Of a DNA stretch of 64,000 nt, positions 52,572 through 63,616 are shown piece after piece (positions within the stretch are counted from its first letter, which is position 1; the number at the start of each line of letters is the position of its first letter). Position numbers and translations under genes: made by a program. Source of the stretch: Nymphaea colorata. Its lineage: Eukaryota > Streptophyta > Magnoliopsida > Nymphaeales > Nymphaeaceae. The DNA is taken from positions 21,792,742 to 21,856,741 of the forward strand of contig NC_045141.1 in NCBI RefSeq assembly GCF_008831285.2, given 5' to 3'. The notes under the pieces were generated by a model. It worked only from the letters and a program-made list of their open reading frames with translations, had not been told where the DNA came from and ran no database searches.

Positions 52572-52703
52572 ATGGATGTCAAGCACGATGAAGCTATAGT
52601 TCTGCCTTCGATGATGAAAATGTACATATGCAAGAAATGCCATCATCGGTTTCGTTCATTTCAAGCACTAGGTGGTCATAGTAGCCGATGCAAGATGCAG
52701 TGA
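52572..52703 (+). CDS. Finger-1 mini-ORF of array unit 3 (43 aa)
   Basis: Complete ATG-TGA frame: MDVKHDEAIV, then YICKKCHHRF, SFQALGGHSSRC and KMQ. All zinc ligands of a C2HC site and the QALGGH helix are intact. It has the same layout as units 1, 10 and 11. It is too short for a standard ZAT protein (usually 150-300 residues). Functional status is unknown. Confidence 0.45.
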   Translation: MDVKHDEAIVLPSMMKMYICKKCHHRFRSFQALGGHSSRCKMQ

Positions 52704-55510
52704 AATATGCAGAGGCTTCTTCGACTACTTTAGGTCTTGTGCTTCTTCTTGTTCTTCACGTTCATCAGTAGGTAGAGGTAGGTTAAGGTCAATGTGTCAA
52801 AGCTTCTTTTTGCCCATATTGTTGACCGACTGTCTGTGCAAGTTTGTATGTCTACTCAGAGCCTGATCAGTCGCGAAGCGCCTTTCGTAATTAGAGCACT
52901 CATGAATATGAATTCTGACGTATATACAAGTTGAGGTGGTTGTGAACAGTTGCACCTATATAGGCGACTCCTAGGTAGAACTCCCGGTCTCGTCCCTTTC
53001 TATGCAACTTGAGCATGGATGCAAGTACGATAAATGTGCAGTTCTGTATTCGACGATGAGGATGTACGTGTGCAATAAGTGTCATCGCCGATTTCGTTTG
53101 TTTCAAGCACTAGGCGGTCATAGTAGCCGATGCAAGATGAAGTGAAAAATGAAGAGACTTCTTCGACTACTTCAGGTCTTCTGCTTTTTTTTATTCTTCA
53201 CGATCATCAGCAGATGAAGGTAAGTTAAGATCAATGTGCAGAGGCTTCTTTCTACCCACATTGTGTTCAACTACCTCTACAAGGTCATATGTCCACCTAG
53301 AGCCTAGCTAGTCGAAAAGCTCTTTCCATAAATATAGTGCTCATGGATCTGGATATTGATCCAGATACAAGTTGAAGTGGTTGTAAACGTTTGCACCTAT
53401 ATAGGCGACTCTTAGGTAAAACTCCAATATCGTCCATTTTCATGCAACTCGAGCATGAATGCCAAGTACAATAAAACTGCAGTTCTACCTTCGGCAATGA
53501 AAGTGTACGTGTGTTAGTAAGAAGTGTCGTCGTCAGTTTCATTCGTTCCAAACAGATGTAGATTAAGACCAATGTGCAAAGGCTTCTTTCTACCTACATT
53601 GTTAGTCGGCATGGTCATATGTCCACCCAGTTGGGAAGCGTCTTTCGCAGAAAGAGCTCTCATGGATCCAAATTATAACCCAGATACAAGTTGAGGTAGT
53701 TGCGAACGCTTGCACCTATATAAGCGACTCCTACGTAGAACTCTTAGACTCGTCCCTTTCCTACAAACCGAGCATGAATACCAAGCACGATAAAGCTGCA
53801 GTTTTGCCTCTAGCGATGAAAGTGTATGTGTACCAGAAGTGCCATCACCAGTTTCATTCATTTCAAGCACTAGGCAGCTATAGTAGCAAATGCAAGATGA
53901 AGTGAGATATGCAGAGACTTCTTTGGCTACTTCAGGTCTTATGTTTCTTATTCTTCTTTATGAAGTTGGAGGTATGTTAAGATCAATTTGCGGAAGTTTT
54001 TTTCTGCCCACATTGTTGGCCGGCTGCTTGTGCATGGTCATATGTCGACCTAAAGTCTGGTAAGTCAAAAAGCGCCTTTTTGCAAATAGAGCTATCCTGA
54101 TTCTGACCTGGATATAAGTTGAAGTGCTTGTGAATGCTTGCACTTATATAAGTGACTCCTAAGTAGAAATCTCAATATCGTCCATTTACATGCAACTCGA
54201 GCATAGATGCCAAGTATGATGAAACTGTAGTTCTGCCTTCGACGACGAAGATGTACGTGTACAAGAAGTGTCAAGTTTCGTTCGTTTCAAGCATTAGGTG
54301 GCCATAGTAGTTGATGCAAGATGCAGTGAAATATGCAGAGGCTTCTTCGACTACTTTAGGTCTTGTGCTTCTTCTTGTTCTTCATGTTCATCAGTAGGTT
54401 GAGGTAGGTTCAGATCAATATGCCGTAACTTTTTTGCCCATATATTTGGCCGACTGCCTGTGCAAGTTCATATGTCTACCCAGAGCCTTATCAGTTGTGA
54501 AGCGCCTTATGCAATTAGAGCACTCATGGATCCGGATTCTGATGCAGATATAAGTTGAGGTAGTTGTGAACGCTTGCATCTATATAGGCGACTCATAGGT
54601 AGAACTCTCAATCTCGTTCGATCTATGCAACTCGAGCATAAATGCCAAACACAATGAAGCTACAGTTCCGTCTCCAGCGACGAGGATGTACGTGTACCAA
54701 AAGTTACATCGCCAATTTCGTTCGTTTTAAGCAATAGGCGGCCATAGTAGCCAATGCAAGATGGAGTGAAATATGCAGAGGCTTCTTCGGCTACTTCAGG
54801 TCTTCTGCTTCTTCTTATTCTTCACGATTATTACCAAGTGGAGGTAGGTTAAAATCAATGTGCAGAGGCTTCTTTCTGCTTACATTGTTAGCAACTGCCT
54901 TTGCATGGTTATATGTCTACCTAGAACCTAGCGAGTCGAAAACTCATTCCGCATATAGCGTACTCATGAATCTGGATTCTGACTCGAATACAAGTTGAAG
55001 TGGTTGTGAACGCTTGCACTTATATAGGCGACTCTTGGGTAGAACTCCCACTATAATCCCTTTCCATGCAACTCGAACATGGATGCCAAGCATGATGAAA
55101 TTGTAGTTCCACCTTTGGCAATGAAGATGTACGTGTGTAAAAAGTGTCATCGCATGTTTCCTTCATTCCAAAGCACTATGCAGCTACAATAGCAGATGCA
55201 AGATGAAGTGAAATATGGAAGACTACTACAGGTCTTCTGCTTATTCTTCTTCTTCATAATCATCAACAGGTACAAGTAGATTAAGACCAATGTGTAAGGC
55301 TTATTTCTGCCCACATTGTTGGCCGACTGTCTGTGCATGGTCATATGTTTATCTAGACCTGACCAGTCGGGAAGCGCCTTCCACAAATAGACCTTTCATA
55401 GATCTAGATTCTGAACCAGATACAAGTTGAGATAGTTGTGAACGCCTGCACCTATATAGGCAACTCCTACGTAGAACTTCCAGTCTAGTCCATTTCCATG
55501 TAACTCGAGC

Positions 55511-55639
55511 ATGGATGCTAAGCACGATGAACCTGCAGTTCTGCCTCTGACGACGAAGATATGCGTGTGCAAGAAGTGCCATCACCGGTTTCGTTCGTTT
55601 CAAGCACTAGGTGGTCATAGTAACCGATGCAAGACATAG
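55511..55639 (+). CDS. Finger-1 mini-ORF of array unit 10 (42 aa)
   Basis: Complete frame MDAKHDEPAV, then VCKKCHHRF, SFQALGGHSNRC and KT, ending TAG. The C2HC ligands and QALGGH helix are intact. It lies 24 bp from the convergent end of the minus-strand segment at 55664, which has the best preserved finger 2. Confidence 0.45.
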   Translation: MDAKHDEPAVLPLTTKICVCKKCHHRFRSFQALGGHSNRCKT

Positions 55640-55663
55640 TGAAATATGCAGAGGCTTCTTTGG

Positions 55664-55894
55664 CTACTTTAGGTCTTCTGCTTCTTCTTCTTTTTTACAC
55701 TCATCAGCAGGTGGAGGTGGGTTAAGAACAATGTGCAGAAGCTTCTTTTTGCCTACATTGTTGGCCAGCTGCATGTGAATGGTCATATGTCCACCCAGAG
55801 TCTGGCCAGTCGGGAAGCGTCTTCCGCAGATAGAACACTCGTGGATCCAGATTTTGACCCGGATACAAGTTGAGGTGGTTGTGAACATTTGCAC
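55664..55894 (-). CDS. Finger-2 + EAR-like segment of array unit 10 (76 codons)
   Basis: The best preserved minus-strand segment. An ATG lies at the third codon of the open frame (MFTTTSTCIRV). The finger is HECSICGRRFPTGQTLGGHM with TIHM, giving a complete C-X2-C-X12-H-X3-H site with a QTLGGH helix, the typical second finger of ZAT proteins. The EAR position reads HIVLNPPPPA, losing the DLNLP consensus that unit 11 keeps. It ends in an acidic EEEAEDLK tail. It could be a single-finger protein, a 3' exon or a decayed copy. Confidence 0.45.
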   Translation of the reverse strand: MQMFTTTSTCIRVKIWIHECSICGRRFPTGQTLGGHMTIHMQLANNVGKKKLLHIVLNPPPPADECKKEEEAEDLK

Positions 55895-55953
55895 CTATAT
55901 AGGCGACTCCTATGTAGAATTCTCAGTCTCGTCCTTTTCCATGCAACTCGAGC

Positions 55954-56085
55954 ATGGATGCTAAGCACGATAAAGCAACAGTTTCGCCTCCAACGATGAG
56001 GATGTACGTGTGCAAGAAGTGCTATCGCTGGTTTCGTTCATTTCAAGCACTAGGCGGCCATAATAACCAATGCAAGATGCAGTGA
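55954..56085 (+). CDS. Finger-1 mini-ORF of array unit 11 (43 aa)
   Basis: Complete frame MDAKHDKATVSPP, then YVCKKCYRWF, SFQALGGHNNQC and KMQ, ending TGA. The ligands and QALGGH helix are intact. It is the last unit of the array, 22 bp from the convergent minus-strand segment at 56107. Confidence 0.45.
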   Translation: MDAKHDKATVSPPTMRMYVCKKCYRWFRSFQALGGHNNQCKMQ

Positions 56086-56106
56086 AATATGAAGAGACTT
56101 CTTTGG

Positions 56107-56228
56107 CTATTTCAAGTCTTCTACTTTTTCTTTTTCTTCATGATCATCAGCAGGTGGAGGTAGGTTAAGATCAATGTGTAGAAGCTTCTTTTTGCCCACA
56201 TTGTTGGCCGACTGCCTGTGAAATGTCA
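56107..56228 (-). pseudogene. Truncated finger-2/EAR segment, right edge of array
   Basis: Keeps the intact EAR-like motif HIDLNLPPPADD and acidic tail, but its finger is lost. Homology breaks at tcat, where the right direct repeat begins. This marks the array's right boundary. Confidence 0.6.
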
Positions 56229-56704
56229 TCTTTAGTGGGTCTTCCACTATATGTGTGTGTGTGGGGGGGGGGGGGTGGAAGAGAGAGAGAAACCAATCGT
56301 AACACAATAGTTTGGTGTTGAATGAATTAAAGAGATGAACACAATTAAGGAAGTAGGCAGCTTGATCATGGACAGCGGCGGAGGCAGGAGTGGGCAATTG
56401 CCCACATTGACTGCAAAAAACTTATTAATTTTATATTGATATGTGTGAGCAATTGCTCCTATTGGCATATTGGAGCCCTTTAAAATTTCATAATTTTATA
56501 TCTATTAGTTAGCGCCTCTTAACTGGAAGTTTTGTCAAATTTCATGCAAGCAGATATCGTAGATATTATAGGTTGGACAATTGCCCACATTGCGCCTACA
56601 CCTACATCACCCTTGTGTAAGCAAACCAACAAAAAAAAAACTAAAATTATCATTTACTACACTCAATCCTACCACATTCTTTTGTCTCATCAGGTCTTAA
56701 GGCA
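56226..56704. repeat. Right direct repeat flanking the zinc-finger array
   Basis: Second copy of the left repeat, same orientation: tcatctttagtggg, a TG/G tract, cggcggaggcaggagtgggc, gcaattgctcctatt, ggagccctttaaaatttc, and ctcatcaggtcttaaggca. It starts exactly where finger-2 homology stops. By eye it is highly similar to the left copy outside the simple-sequence tract. Confidence 0.88.
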
Positions 56705-58883
56705 GTTAACAGTAGCTTTGTTCGGAAAAAGATAATCTAATTCTTGGTGTATATGTTTCCAGAAAACATGATCTAAGGACACTGTGTTCTTATTCTACGC
56801 AAAATGAAGTAAATTGGATGTTGTTCTTGTCTTCAACGACCATGACAAAATTACACTAAACAAGAACATGGACGCATTCTTAGAATCAATGTTGAGGCAA
56901 AATGTGTTTTAAGAACACAGTAACTTATTAAATTCCCTATTAGTATATATAATAAAGCGACCAATTCGATCACCTTTAATTTGGTGTTCTCTTGACCGCC
57001 CATGTGTTCTCTCAAACCTTTAAATATTACGGAAGTGATAAGAAGAAAAAAACAAAAGGTTCCATGAGTTTTACAGTTAACTTACAAGTGGCTGTTGGGA
57101 CGCTCTTTGATGAAGCAGGAGCGTTGGTGTGGGGAAAGTTTCTAAGCATTAATATAATGTTTGATGGTGTGTAAATAGATTGAGTTGCATGTGTACCCAA
57201 CAAGTATGTAAAAGATAATTTCTGATTTTTTTAATAAAGAATGCAGACATTTTAGACTTTAGACATTTTTTACAATCCTTTTTTCCTTTTAGAAGTTTTT
57301 TTTTTATTTTAATAGGAGTATTTTGGTCGTTGTTACCTTTATTTCAAAAAGGTTACCTTTTGGTTGAAACAATGACGCAAAGAAAGATGTATTGGGTGTA
57401 CAAAACCACAACTATACTTATTGTTATTCTTTGAAAATTTAAAATTTATTAATAATGCTTGTTTTGAGAGATATTTTTAGCTTTCACCCCTGGCTGTAAA
57501 TCTAATAATCTCCTCGCTCATCAACAATGAGAAAAGCTAATAAAAAATAATTGGTGAACTATGGGCGAGGGCCAATTTTCTTCATGCTTCAAACCAACTC
57601 CACTTTTTATATCGTGAATGTGACAACAATTAAGGGACAAGTTGAACCAGTTGTGACATTTATCCGTGCAAACTTGTTCCGCCGTTCCACCGATGGACTT
57701 CATTCCGGCCTCTTAGTTGTCGGTATTCTTCATTTTCTCATTTCAGACAATAAAGTTTTTTCTTTTTCATTTTCAAGTGGGCCGGATTTTTTTTTTCTGT
57801 GGTCGGACAGAATCAGAATATGCTCTTGTCATTTACTGTTTGAGTTTTTTTCGTAGTTTTATTCATCTAACTCTTGGCAGTTCAGCTCACCTTTACTCGT
57901 AAACTATAATAACAATAAACAATAAAATGAACGGAAAATTGAAGAACGTATCGCCGGTTTTCACGAGCGGGCCACCAAGATAAATAATTTATTACGTTTT
58001 AGCAGACCCGTGCTCCGGCCCACTTGCGGCGTTATGGGCCGGCGCATAGATTTGGTGGCCGGACCCCACCTGCTCAGTCGGGTTTCTGAAAAGGAATTAA
58101 AGCAGAATCCGTGGTGTCATACTGAAATCATCAGAGTCAGATTTTTTTTTGTTTTATATTTCTGCCTCTTCTCGAACCATGCCGAATTTTAAAGTACAAA
58201 GCGTCAGCGATTTTTAATTCTGAAATTTCTCAACCAGGCGAACTTTTTAGACTTAATTACCCCGGGAAGCCTTACCTCTTCAATCTTTTTTTCAAATCAA
58301 TATGTTGGTTGCGATGTAACTATCTACTTAAGACATCGGTTTGAAAGTGTACAACACTTGAGGTCTTTATTTGGTGATTGTCCTAAGAATAAGGACTACA
58401 CGAGAAAAAGATCGGGAACGTACCGTTTATTTATGAAGTTATAATAATAAAAAAAGACACACGGACAAGATATTCATTTTTTTTAAAATTTTCTTCTTAT
58501 TAGAAAATTGCGTGCAGGGAGACCCGAACAGGGGTCTCGGTCGGGTCAAGAAACTGCATGATTGACATGGGAGTGATCCTTGCACGGGACGTCAGAGTAT
58601 CGAACCAGGCGGGCGGCCATGGTTGGGGTTGTGCTCTTGGTGGACTTAGGTCGAGGTTGGTTGCTCCTTGGTTTCGAGACGTGGGGCCTGGCGCGGGGAC
58701 AAAAGGGGAATATCAGAAAAGGAATATTCCTTCTCTGTCTAGGGTTGTGTGGTATATAATCACGCTTCCGTCCTCTCCGTTTATCCTTGCCCAGGGGAAG
58801 AGAGACGAGAGACAGATTGAGAGTGGGAGAAGAGGGAGGTACCGGCCTAATTAGAGATAGTTTCTTTTGTGTGGTGAAGAGAA
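56705..58883. other. Intergenic region upstream of NDPK
   Basis: About 2.2 kb with no supported gene. The last 900 bases become richer in GC and contain the probable NDPK promoter. T-rich runs occur at 57298, 57788 and 58142. Confidence 0.55.
58753..58759 (+). promoter_or_regulatory. Probable TATA box of NDPK
   Basis: TATATAA lies 125 bp upstream of the NDPK start codon, leaving a 5' UTR of roughly 100 bp if transcription starts about 30 bp downstream. It is inferred from position and sequence only. Confidence 0.5.
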
Positions 58884-60223
58884 ATGGAGCAGACCTTCAT
58901 TATGATCAAGCCTGATGGCGTCCAGAGGGGCCTGGTTCGTTCCTTGAAATCTTCTCTTTTCCTATACACTTTTTAAAATCTCTTTTTTGAAGCTTTTTTT
59001 CGACCATCATTGTTTTTCTAGGAGAGGGAAGGATGATTTTTGTGGCTTTAGCTAGTTGAAAAGTTGTACTTCTTTGTTTTTGTTTTTTCTTTCTTTCTTG
59101 ATATGGTCAGCGTTGAGTTTTTGTTTTGATGGTCGTTTTTGGTTCTGTTGGTTGTGTATTCTAAGGTTTAGATGCTAAAATATGGGATTCAGTTTTATGT
59201 TAGTCTTTTCATATTTAGATCAATGGAATGGTTTTGATGGTTTTTTTTTTATCTGCCAATTTCGTGATTTTGTTTGACGAGATGATGGGTGTGGGTGGTT
59301 TGTGACTCTCAGTTGCCAAATGTCGTCCAAATATTTTAATCCTTGATAGCATTTATACCGGGGATGTCGGTCCATTTAATTTATTTGATTATTCTCTCCT
59401 TTTTTTGTGTTCCAGGTGGGAGAGATTCTTTCTAGGTTCGAAAAGAAGGGTTTCTATCTGAGAGGTAGAGAGTTATCTTCCTTCTCATCTTCCTTCACAA
59501 AATGGATGGAAATTGATTGGTTTGTTTCCATTTGATGGTTAGGGTTGAAGATGACAACCGTTGACCGTCCTTTTGCTGAGAAACACTATGAAGATCTTTC
59601 AGCAAAACCGTTCTTCAATGGGCTTTGCGAGTACATCACATCTGGTGCTGTTGTTGCGATGGTTTGGGAAGGCAAGAACGTCGTTACCACCGGTAGGAAG
59701 ATTATTGGAGCCACCAACCCGTCTGATTCCGCTCCTGGTACCATCCGCGGTGACTTCGCCGTTGAAGTTGGCAGGTATGGCTTTATTTAATTTAGTTCTG
59801 TTCTCGTACTAATTTAGTCCAATTTTATGTATGTTTTTACTCAAGAATATCATACATTATGAGGAGGTACCTTTTAATCTTGGCGGTGGTGAAAAAAATG
59901 GCCTTCTTTTCAATTATTGGTAGGTTTGGATGTATATGAGAAAGAAAGTTTCGAGTTTCTTATTATGTTGGTGGTAGGCAGCTAACAGAGTAGCTTTTTC
60001 ATCCGATTGAACACCATTCGATTTAAATCTGCAACTTCTGTTTTAACTTCAACCCGACTTCTGTAAGAAGCGTTTGATGCAACTATTTTCTTGATTTTAC
60101 TTCCACAGGAACGTCATTCACGGGAGTGACTGTGTAGAGAATGCAAAAAAGGAGATTGCTCTGTGGTTCCCCGAGGGTGTGGCTACCTGGCAGAGCAGCG
60201 TCCATCACTGGATCTATGAGTAA
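58884..60223 (+). CDS. NDPK1: Nucleoside diphosphate kinase, cytosolic type
   Basis: Four exons, 58884-58934, 59416-59464, 59543-59774 and 60109-60223, join in frame to 148 residues plus TAA, the usual length of plant cytosolic NDPK1. The protein starts [17 protein letters not shown] and carries the P-loop-less NDK fold. The nucleotide-site residues in [10 protein letters not shown]-like (here [11 protein letters not shown]), [15 protein letters not shown] and the catalytic histidine in NVIHGSD are all present. It ends WIYE, as in plant type I enzymes. It transfers the terminal phosphate from ATP to other NDPs through a phospho-His intermediate and normally works as a hexamer. There is no transit peptide, so plastid or mitochondrial isoforms are unlikely. 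No defects are seen. Confidence 0.97.
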
Positions 60224-60459
60224 AGCAGCTAGAGGAGAGGGAGATTGTTCTTGATAGCGTTGAGGTTTTTTTATGGAACTCGAGTTTTGAGTACCCGTCA
60301 TCGTATCTGTAGCCTTTGTTCTATTAGGGATGGACCCCTTATATTTGAGTTTCTTGTTGTTGGTCATTGTTAGTGATCCCCATGTCTCTGGCTGCTTATG
60401 GATGATGAGCACATGATGATTCCTTCCATTTGCATTCTTCTCAGAGACCGTTAATTTAT

Positions 60460-60465
60460 AATAAA
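60460..60465 (+). terminator. Candidate polyadenylation signal of NDPK
   Basis: AATAAA lies 237 bp after the NDPK stop codon. The position is reasonable for a plant 3' UTR. No transcript evidence is available. Confidence 0.4.
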
Positions 60466-60879
60466 AGCAGCTTTTTTCCGGTGATGAACAGCTTCTCTTT
60501 TTCTCCTGCAAAAGAGGGAGAAAAATTCCACAGAGACGCCCTGAATTCGTGTCAAGCGTGTTCACTGCACCATTCACAAATGGGTTACGAACTGCAAAAT
60601 GGTGGAACTGGGAAAAATAGAAAATCCGCAATTTGATCCGAATTTACGAGCCGAAGAACCCAACATCATTGGTCGTGAACTATCATAAATTCGACTTGCA
60701 ATTTGGAGTTTGATGATTTTTTAGGGGCTTTGGCATTCCATATCTTCACATGCAATTGGATTGTGGGAAACGACTTTCAAATAGTAAAATTTGCCGAACG
60801 AGAAGACCGTGGATATGATGAAATTTAAGGCTTTTATTTATCATGGAGGGATCGTACAAAGGGCGGGCAAGAGACTCTG

Positions 60880-61700
60880 TCATAAGTTTGAGACATGTCT
60901 AGCTTCAATGACATCACTGGTCAAAGAAATGAGATCTTGGATTCTCCTGTCTTTAATAAAAGCACCCTGGGACTGATTTATGATCCTCATAAAAATGTTC
61001 TGCATCCTGCAAGCCATCAATTTAGAGATAATTTTGAAAAGGCTATTGCACATGGCTGTAGGACGAAAGTCATCAATCATATTAGCACCTACAAACTTCA
61101 GAATCAGCATGATGATATAGGTGCTGTTAATGGATTCAACAACTAACCTGCCACTGACAAAAAGTTGGACATAGCCATGCTAATCTCATCGCCAACTATA
61201 TCCCGCATAGCCTGGAAGAAGTGATTCGAGAGGCCGTAGGGCCAGCAGCACTCTCAGAATCCATGCTCATAACAACTTCAGTGACTTCCTCCTTAGAAAC
61301 AAGCCTCAAAAGGAACGCATTCTCTTCCGCCGACAGCCATCGGGACAGGTAGATTCCCAGAGGCACTTTCATCTCGAAGGAAGGAAGAGAAGTAACTAGT
61401 AGCCTCTCTGAGAATATTCTCTTGACCTTCAACTGAAATCTGATTTATGGTCCAACATGAGAGAAAATTCCTTCGAGATCTAGCATTAACTAGAGCTTGA
61501 AAAGAATTGGTATTACGGTTCCCTTCAAGGAGCTATCTCACCTTAGATTTGTTCTTTCCACATGATGTCCACCAAAAGAAGAGCTCGTTGTAGCTCCATT
61601 TTGATGGCATCGTTGGTAACTGGTTTAGACATGATGCTCATCACTTTAGGAATCTTATGACCCATTGTGAACAATTTCTATAGAGACGTCTCACTCGCAT
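60880..61700 (-). pseudogene. Degenerate LINE (non-LTR retrotransposon) reverse-transcriptase fragment
   Basis: Minus-strand frames read, in order from 61700 down: ELQRALLLVDIMWKEQ; then SVEGQENIL-like and LSAEENAFLLRLVSKEEV, VMSMDSESAAGP; then RDIVGDEISMAMSNFLSVAG; then DDFRPTAMCNSLFKIISKLM and QSQGAFIKDRRIQD. These are the linker and palm motifs of plant L1-type reverse transcriptases (compare DFRPI.LCN..YKIISK and QGAFV.GR.I). Several frame changes and stops interrupt it, and neither the endonuclease nor the later RT motifs are present. It is a dead, truncated copy. Confidence 0.85.
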
Positions 61701-61773
61701 TTTTCTCTTCTCTCCTTTTTCCTTTTTAACTGTATAAATGAACTCCAACTCCAACTATACCGTGCAGTTCCCT

Positions 61774-61926
61774 CTCTTTCCACTAATCCTTAAAGGGCCT
61801 AGCATAATTGGTCTCTTTCCACTAATCCTTAAAGGGCCTAGCGTAATTGGTCTCTTTCCACTAATCCTTAAAGGGCCTAGTGTAATTGGTCTCTTTCCAC
61901 TAATCCTTAAAGGGCCTAGCTTACAG
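61774..61926 (+). repeat. 39-bp minisatellite, four copies
   Basis: Four tandem copies starting at 61774, 61813, 61852 and 61891. Each begins ctctttccactaatccttaa and ends taattggt, with one or two substitutions; the last copy is partial. Because 39 is a multiple of three, the plus frame repeats PLILKGPS-IGLF, but no gene context supports translation. Confidence 0.93.
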
Positions 61927-61940
61927 ACTGACTGATAGGC

Positions 61941-62080
61941 TGATGAAAGCTTTTAGTTTGATTTGTATGGATGCTAGTCCAAATGAAAGCTTTTAGTTCG
62001 ATTCGTGTAGATGTTATTCTCTTGGATGCTAGTCCAAATAAAAGCTTTTAGTTCAATTCGTGTAGATGTTATTCTTTTGA
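61941..62080 (+). repeat. Short imperfect direct repeats (aaagcttttagtt)
   Basis: Three copies of aaagcttttagtt followed by (t/c)gatt(t/c)gt and tagatgtt-like sequence, at about 61945, 61985 and 62041. They adjoin the minisatellite. Confidence 0.75.
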
Positions 62081-62179
62081 ACTGTAAATGGTAGCTGAGG
62101 GGTATCTGGTTCTCCATCTAAATTCCAAAACAGTCATGAACTTTAGAAAAAAGAAAAGAGATAAAGCTTCAGGGTATAA

Positions 62180-62264
62180 AGGTTGATGGGACCATAAGAA
62201 TTCATAACCGAGATGTCTCCCTCCCTATAGGTTGATGAGACCATAGGAATCCACAACCGAGATG
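62180..62264 (+). repeat. Two-copy direct repeat (ggttgatg...ccgagatgt)
   Basis: Two copies of about 36 bp, each running from ggttgatg to aaccgagatgt, about 49 bp apart with a few substitutions. Non-coding. Confidence 0.75.
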
Positions 62265-63616
62265 TTGGTAATGAGGAAAACTACCCATTGATAAAAAAAA
62301 ACCTTTCGGACTTATTGAATAGTTCGATCGATGGCCTACCTCACGGCCCAATACGTATTTGTCGGACCAGAAACCTGGACTAAGATGCTTCCTTCTTTTG
62401 TTTTAAACCGGTTGCCTAAACCATGCTTTGAGCAGCAACCTGACAGTTCCATTATTATGGTTTGGTAGTTACGACTCGACACTTTCCCTTAGTGGTTTGG
62501 CAGAGCCGACACAGGGCGACAAAATTATCTGTCAATATGGGGCCTGAATTGATCAAAAACTAATTTTTATTTTTTTAATACAAAAGCATCTTACAATCCC
62601 ATACCATAAACATTTTGGTTCTTGAGGCCAACTTGGACATCAGTAGCAGAGTCTGCAACTAATTTGAATACTAGTTATGCTGATAACGTACCAATGGCAA
62701 TCAGTGCAGGTGGAACGGTAGGGATGAACTTGGAAAAGAACACAGCAGGGATATACTTATCGATTAACCATAAGTTGCCATGGGTAGAAGAAAAAGAAGA
62801 ACTACCAAGAGAAGAGAGAGAAAGGATCGTGATTTGGTATCACTCGTAGCAAACTGGCAGTTTCGCAGCTGAGGAATCCGCCAATAAAGAGACCACGGAC
62901 AAAGAGATAGAACTCAGGCTTGATTACCAAATATCCATCAACCTTTCCGCTTTGAGATGGAATCATGGAACCGTACACATACATCATAGATTCTTCCTTA
63001 GAGAATAAGCAAATCAACAGGCCTTCCTTTTCCTGTTTACTTTTTGAAAATAAGACACGTGAGCAAGCTTCAGCAATGAAAATCGGTCAGTTCCAGTTGC
63101 TCTAGTGGTGTCCTACACCATTGAGTTGAAACTTGAAGCTGCATTGGAACCCTGGTTTCTGCAGATTTTACGACTCAGTTCCGACATGACAGCTGCACGC
63201 TCTCCCGTTCTTCAACTGAAAGGTTTTATCTAGGTTTCTTGCAGATACAAATATACTAGGCATTCTGAACTCTTGGAATTATCCTCTACCCAGAGAAATG
63301 ATGCTGACTCATTTAACCGCATGATCTCCTACACACGGGGTGTACCCGGCGCCTTTTCTAATCAAGGCAATCCCCTAGGTAAATTGTCATAGGAAAAGGG
63401 CATCACTTTTTCCTGTGTATGTGTGTTTGTGCTTGCTAAGAGAGAGAGAGAGAGAGACAGACAGAACATGTTTTTTCGTTTTTTTCTTTTCTCCTCTTCC
63501 AGGCAACTTTCGACAACACTCAAACCCCGGAAGGAACAAAGATTTCAGACTACAGAAGAGGCGAAAGGGAGTGGATAAAGAAGAGGCCTTCTTAACAGTT
63601 GACAGACTTCCATTTG

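Larger units (their letters stand above)
51666..56228. repeat. Tandem array of ~11 split Q-type zinc-finger units, ~440 bp each
   Basis: The plus-strand finger-1 segment starts at about 51693, 52136, 52572, 53015, 53455, 53774, 54203, 54635, 55079, 55511 and 55954. Spacing is 429-444 bp, except one short unit of 319 bp. Each unit has a plus segment of about 130 bp (MDAKHDE, then VCKKCHHRF and SFQALGGH) and a minus segment of about 230 bp (HECSICGRRF, then GQTLGGH and an EAR-like IDLNLP tail). Both are hallmarks of two-finger C2H2 ZAT-type repressors, where they normally follow each other on one strand. Here they are on opposite strands. The array begins inside a finger-2 segment at the left and ends inside one at the right. 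Most central units carry frameshifts, stops or lost cysteines. Confidence 0.9.

Noticed and set aside
51146-56704. Interpretation of the array-flanking repeats as LTRs of a retrotransposon
   Set aside because: No TG...CA termini, no primer-binding or polypurine site recognised and no gag-pol-like frames between them. The interior is entirely zinc-finger units.
62622-63017. 75-codon plus and 71-codon minus frames upstream of the ELMO 3' end
   Set aside because: No recognisable family, overlapping on opposite strands, and no splice continuity with the ELMO exons.
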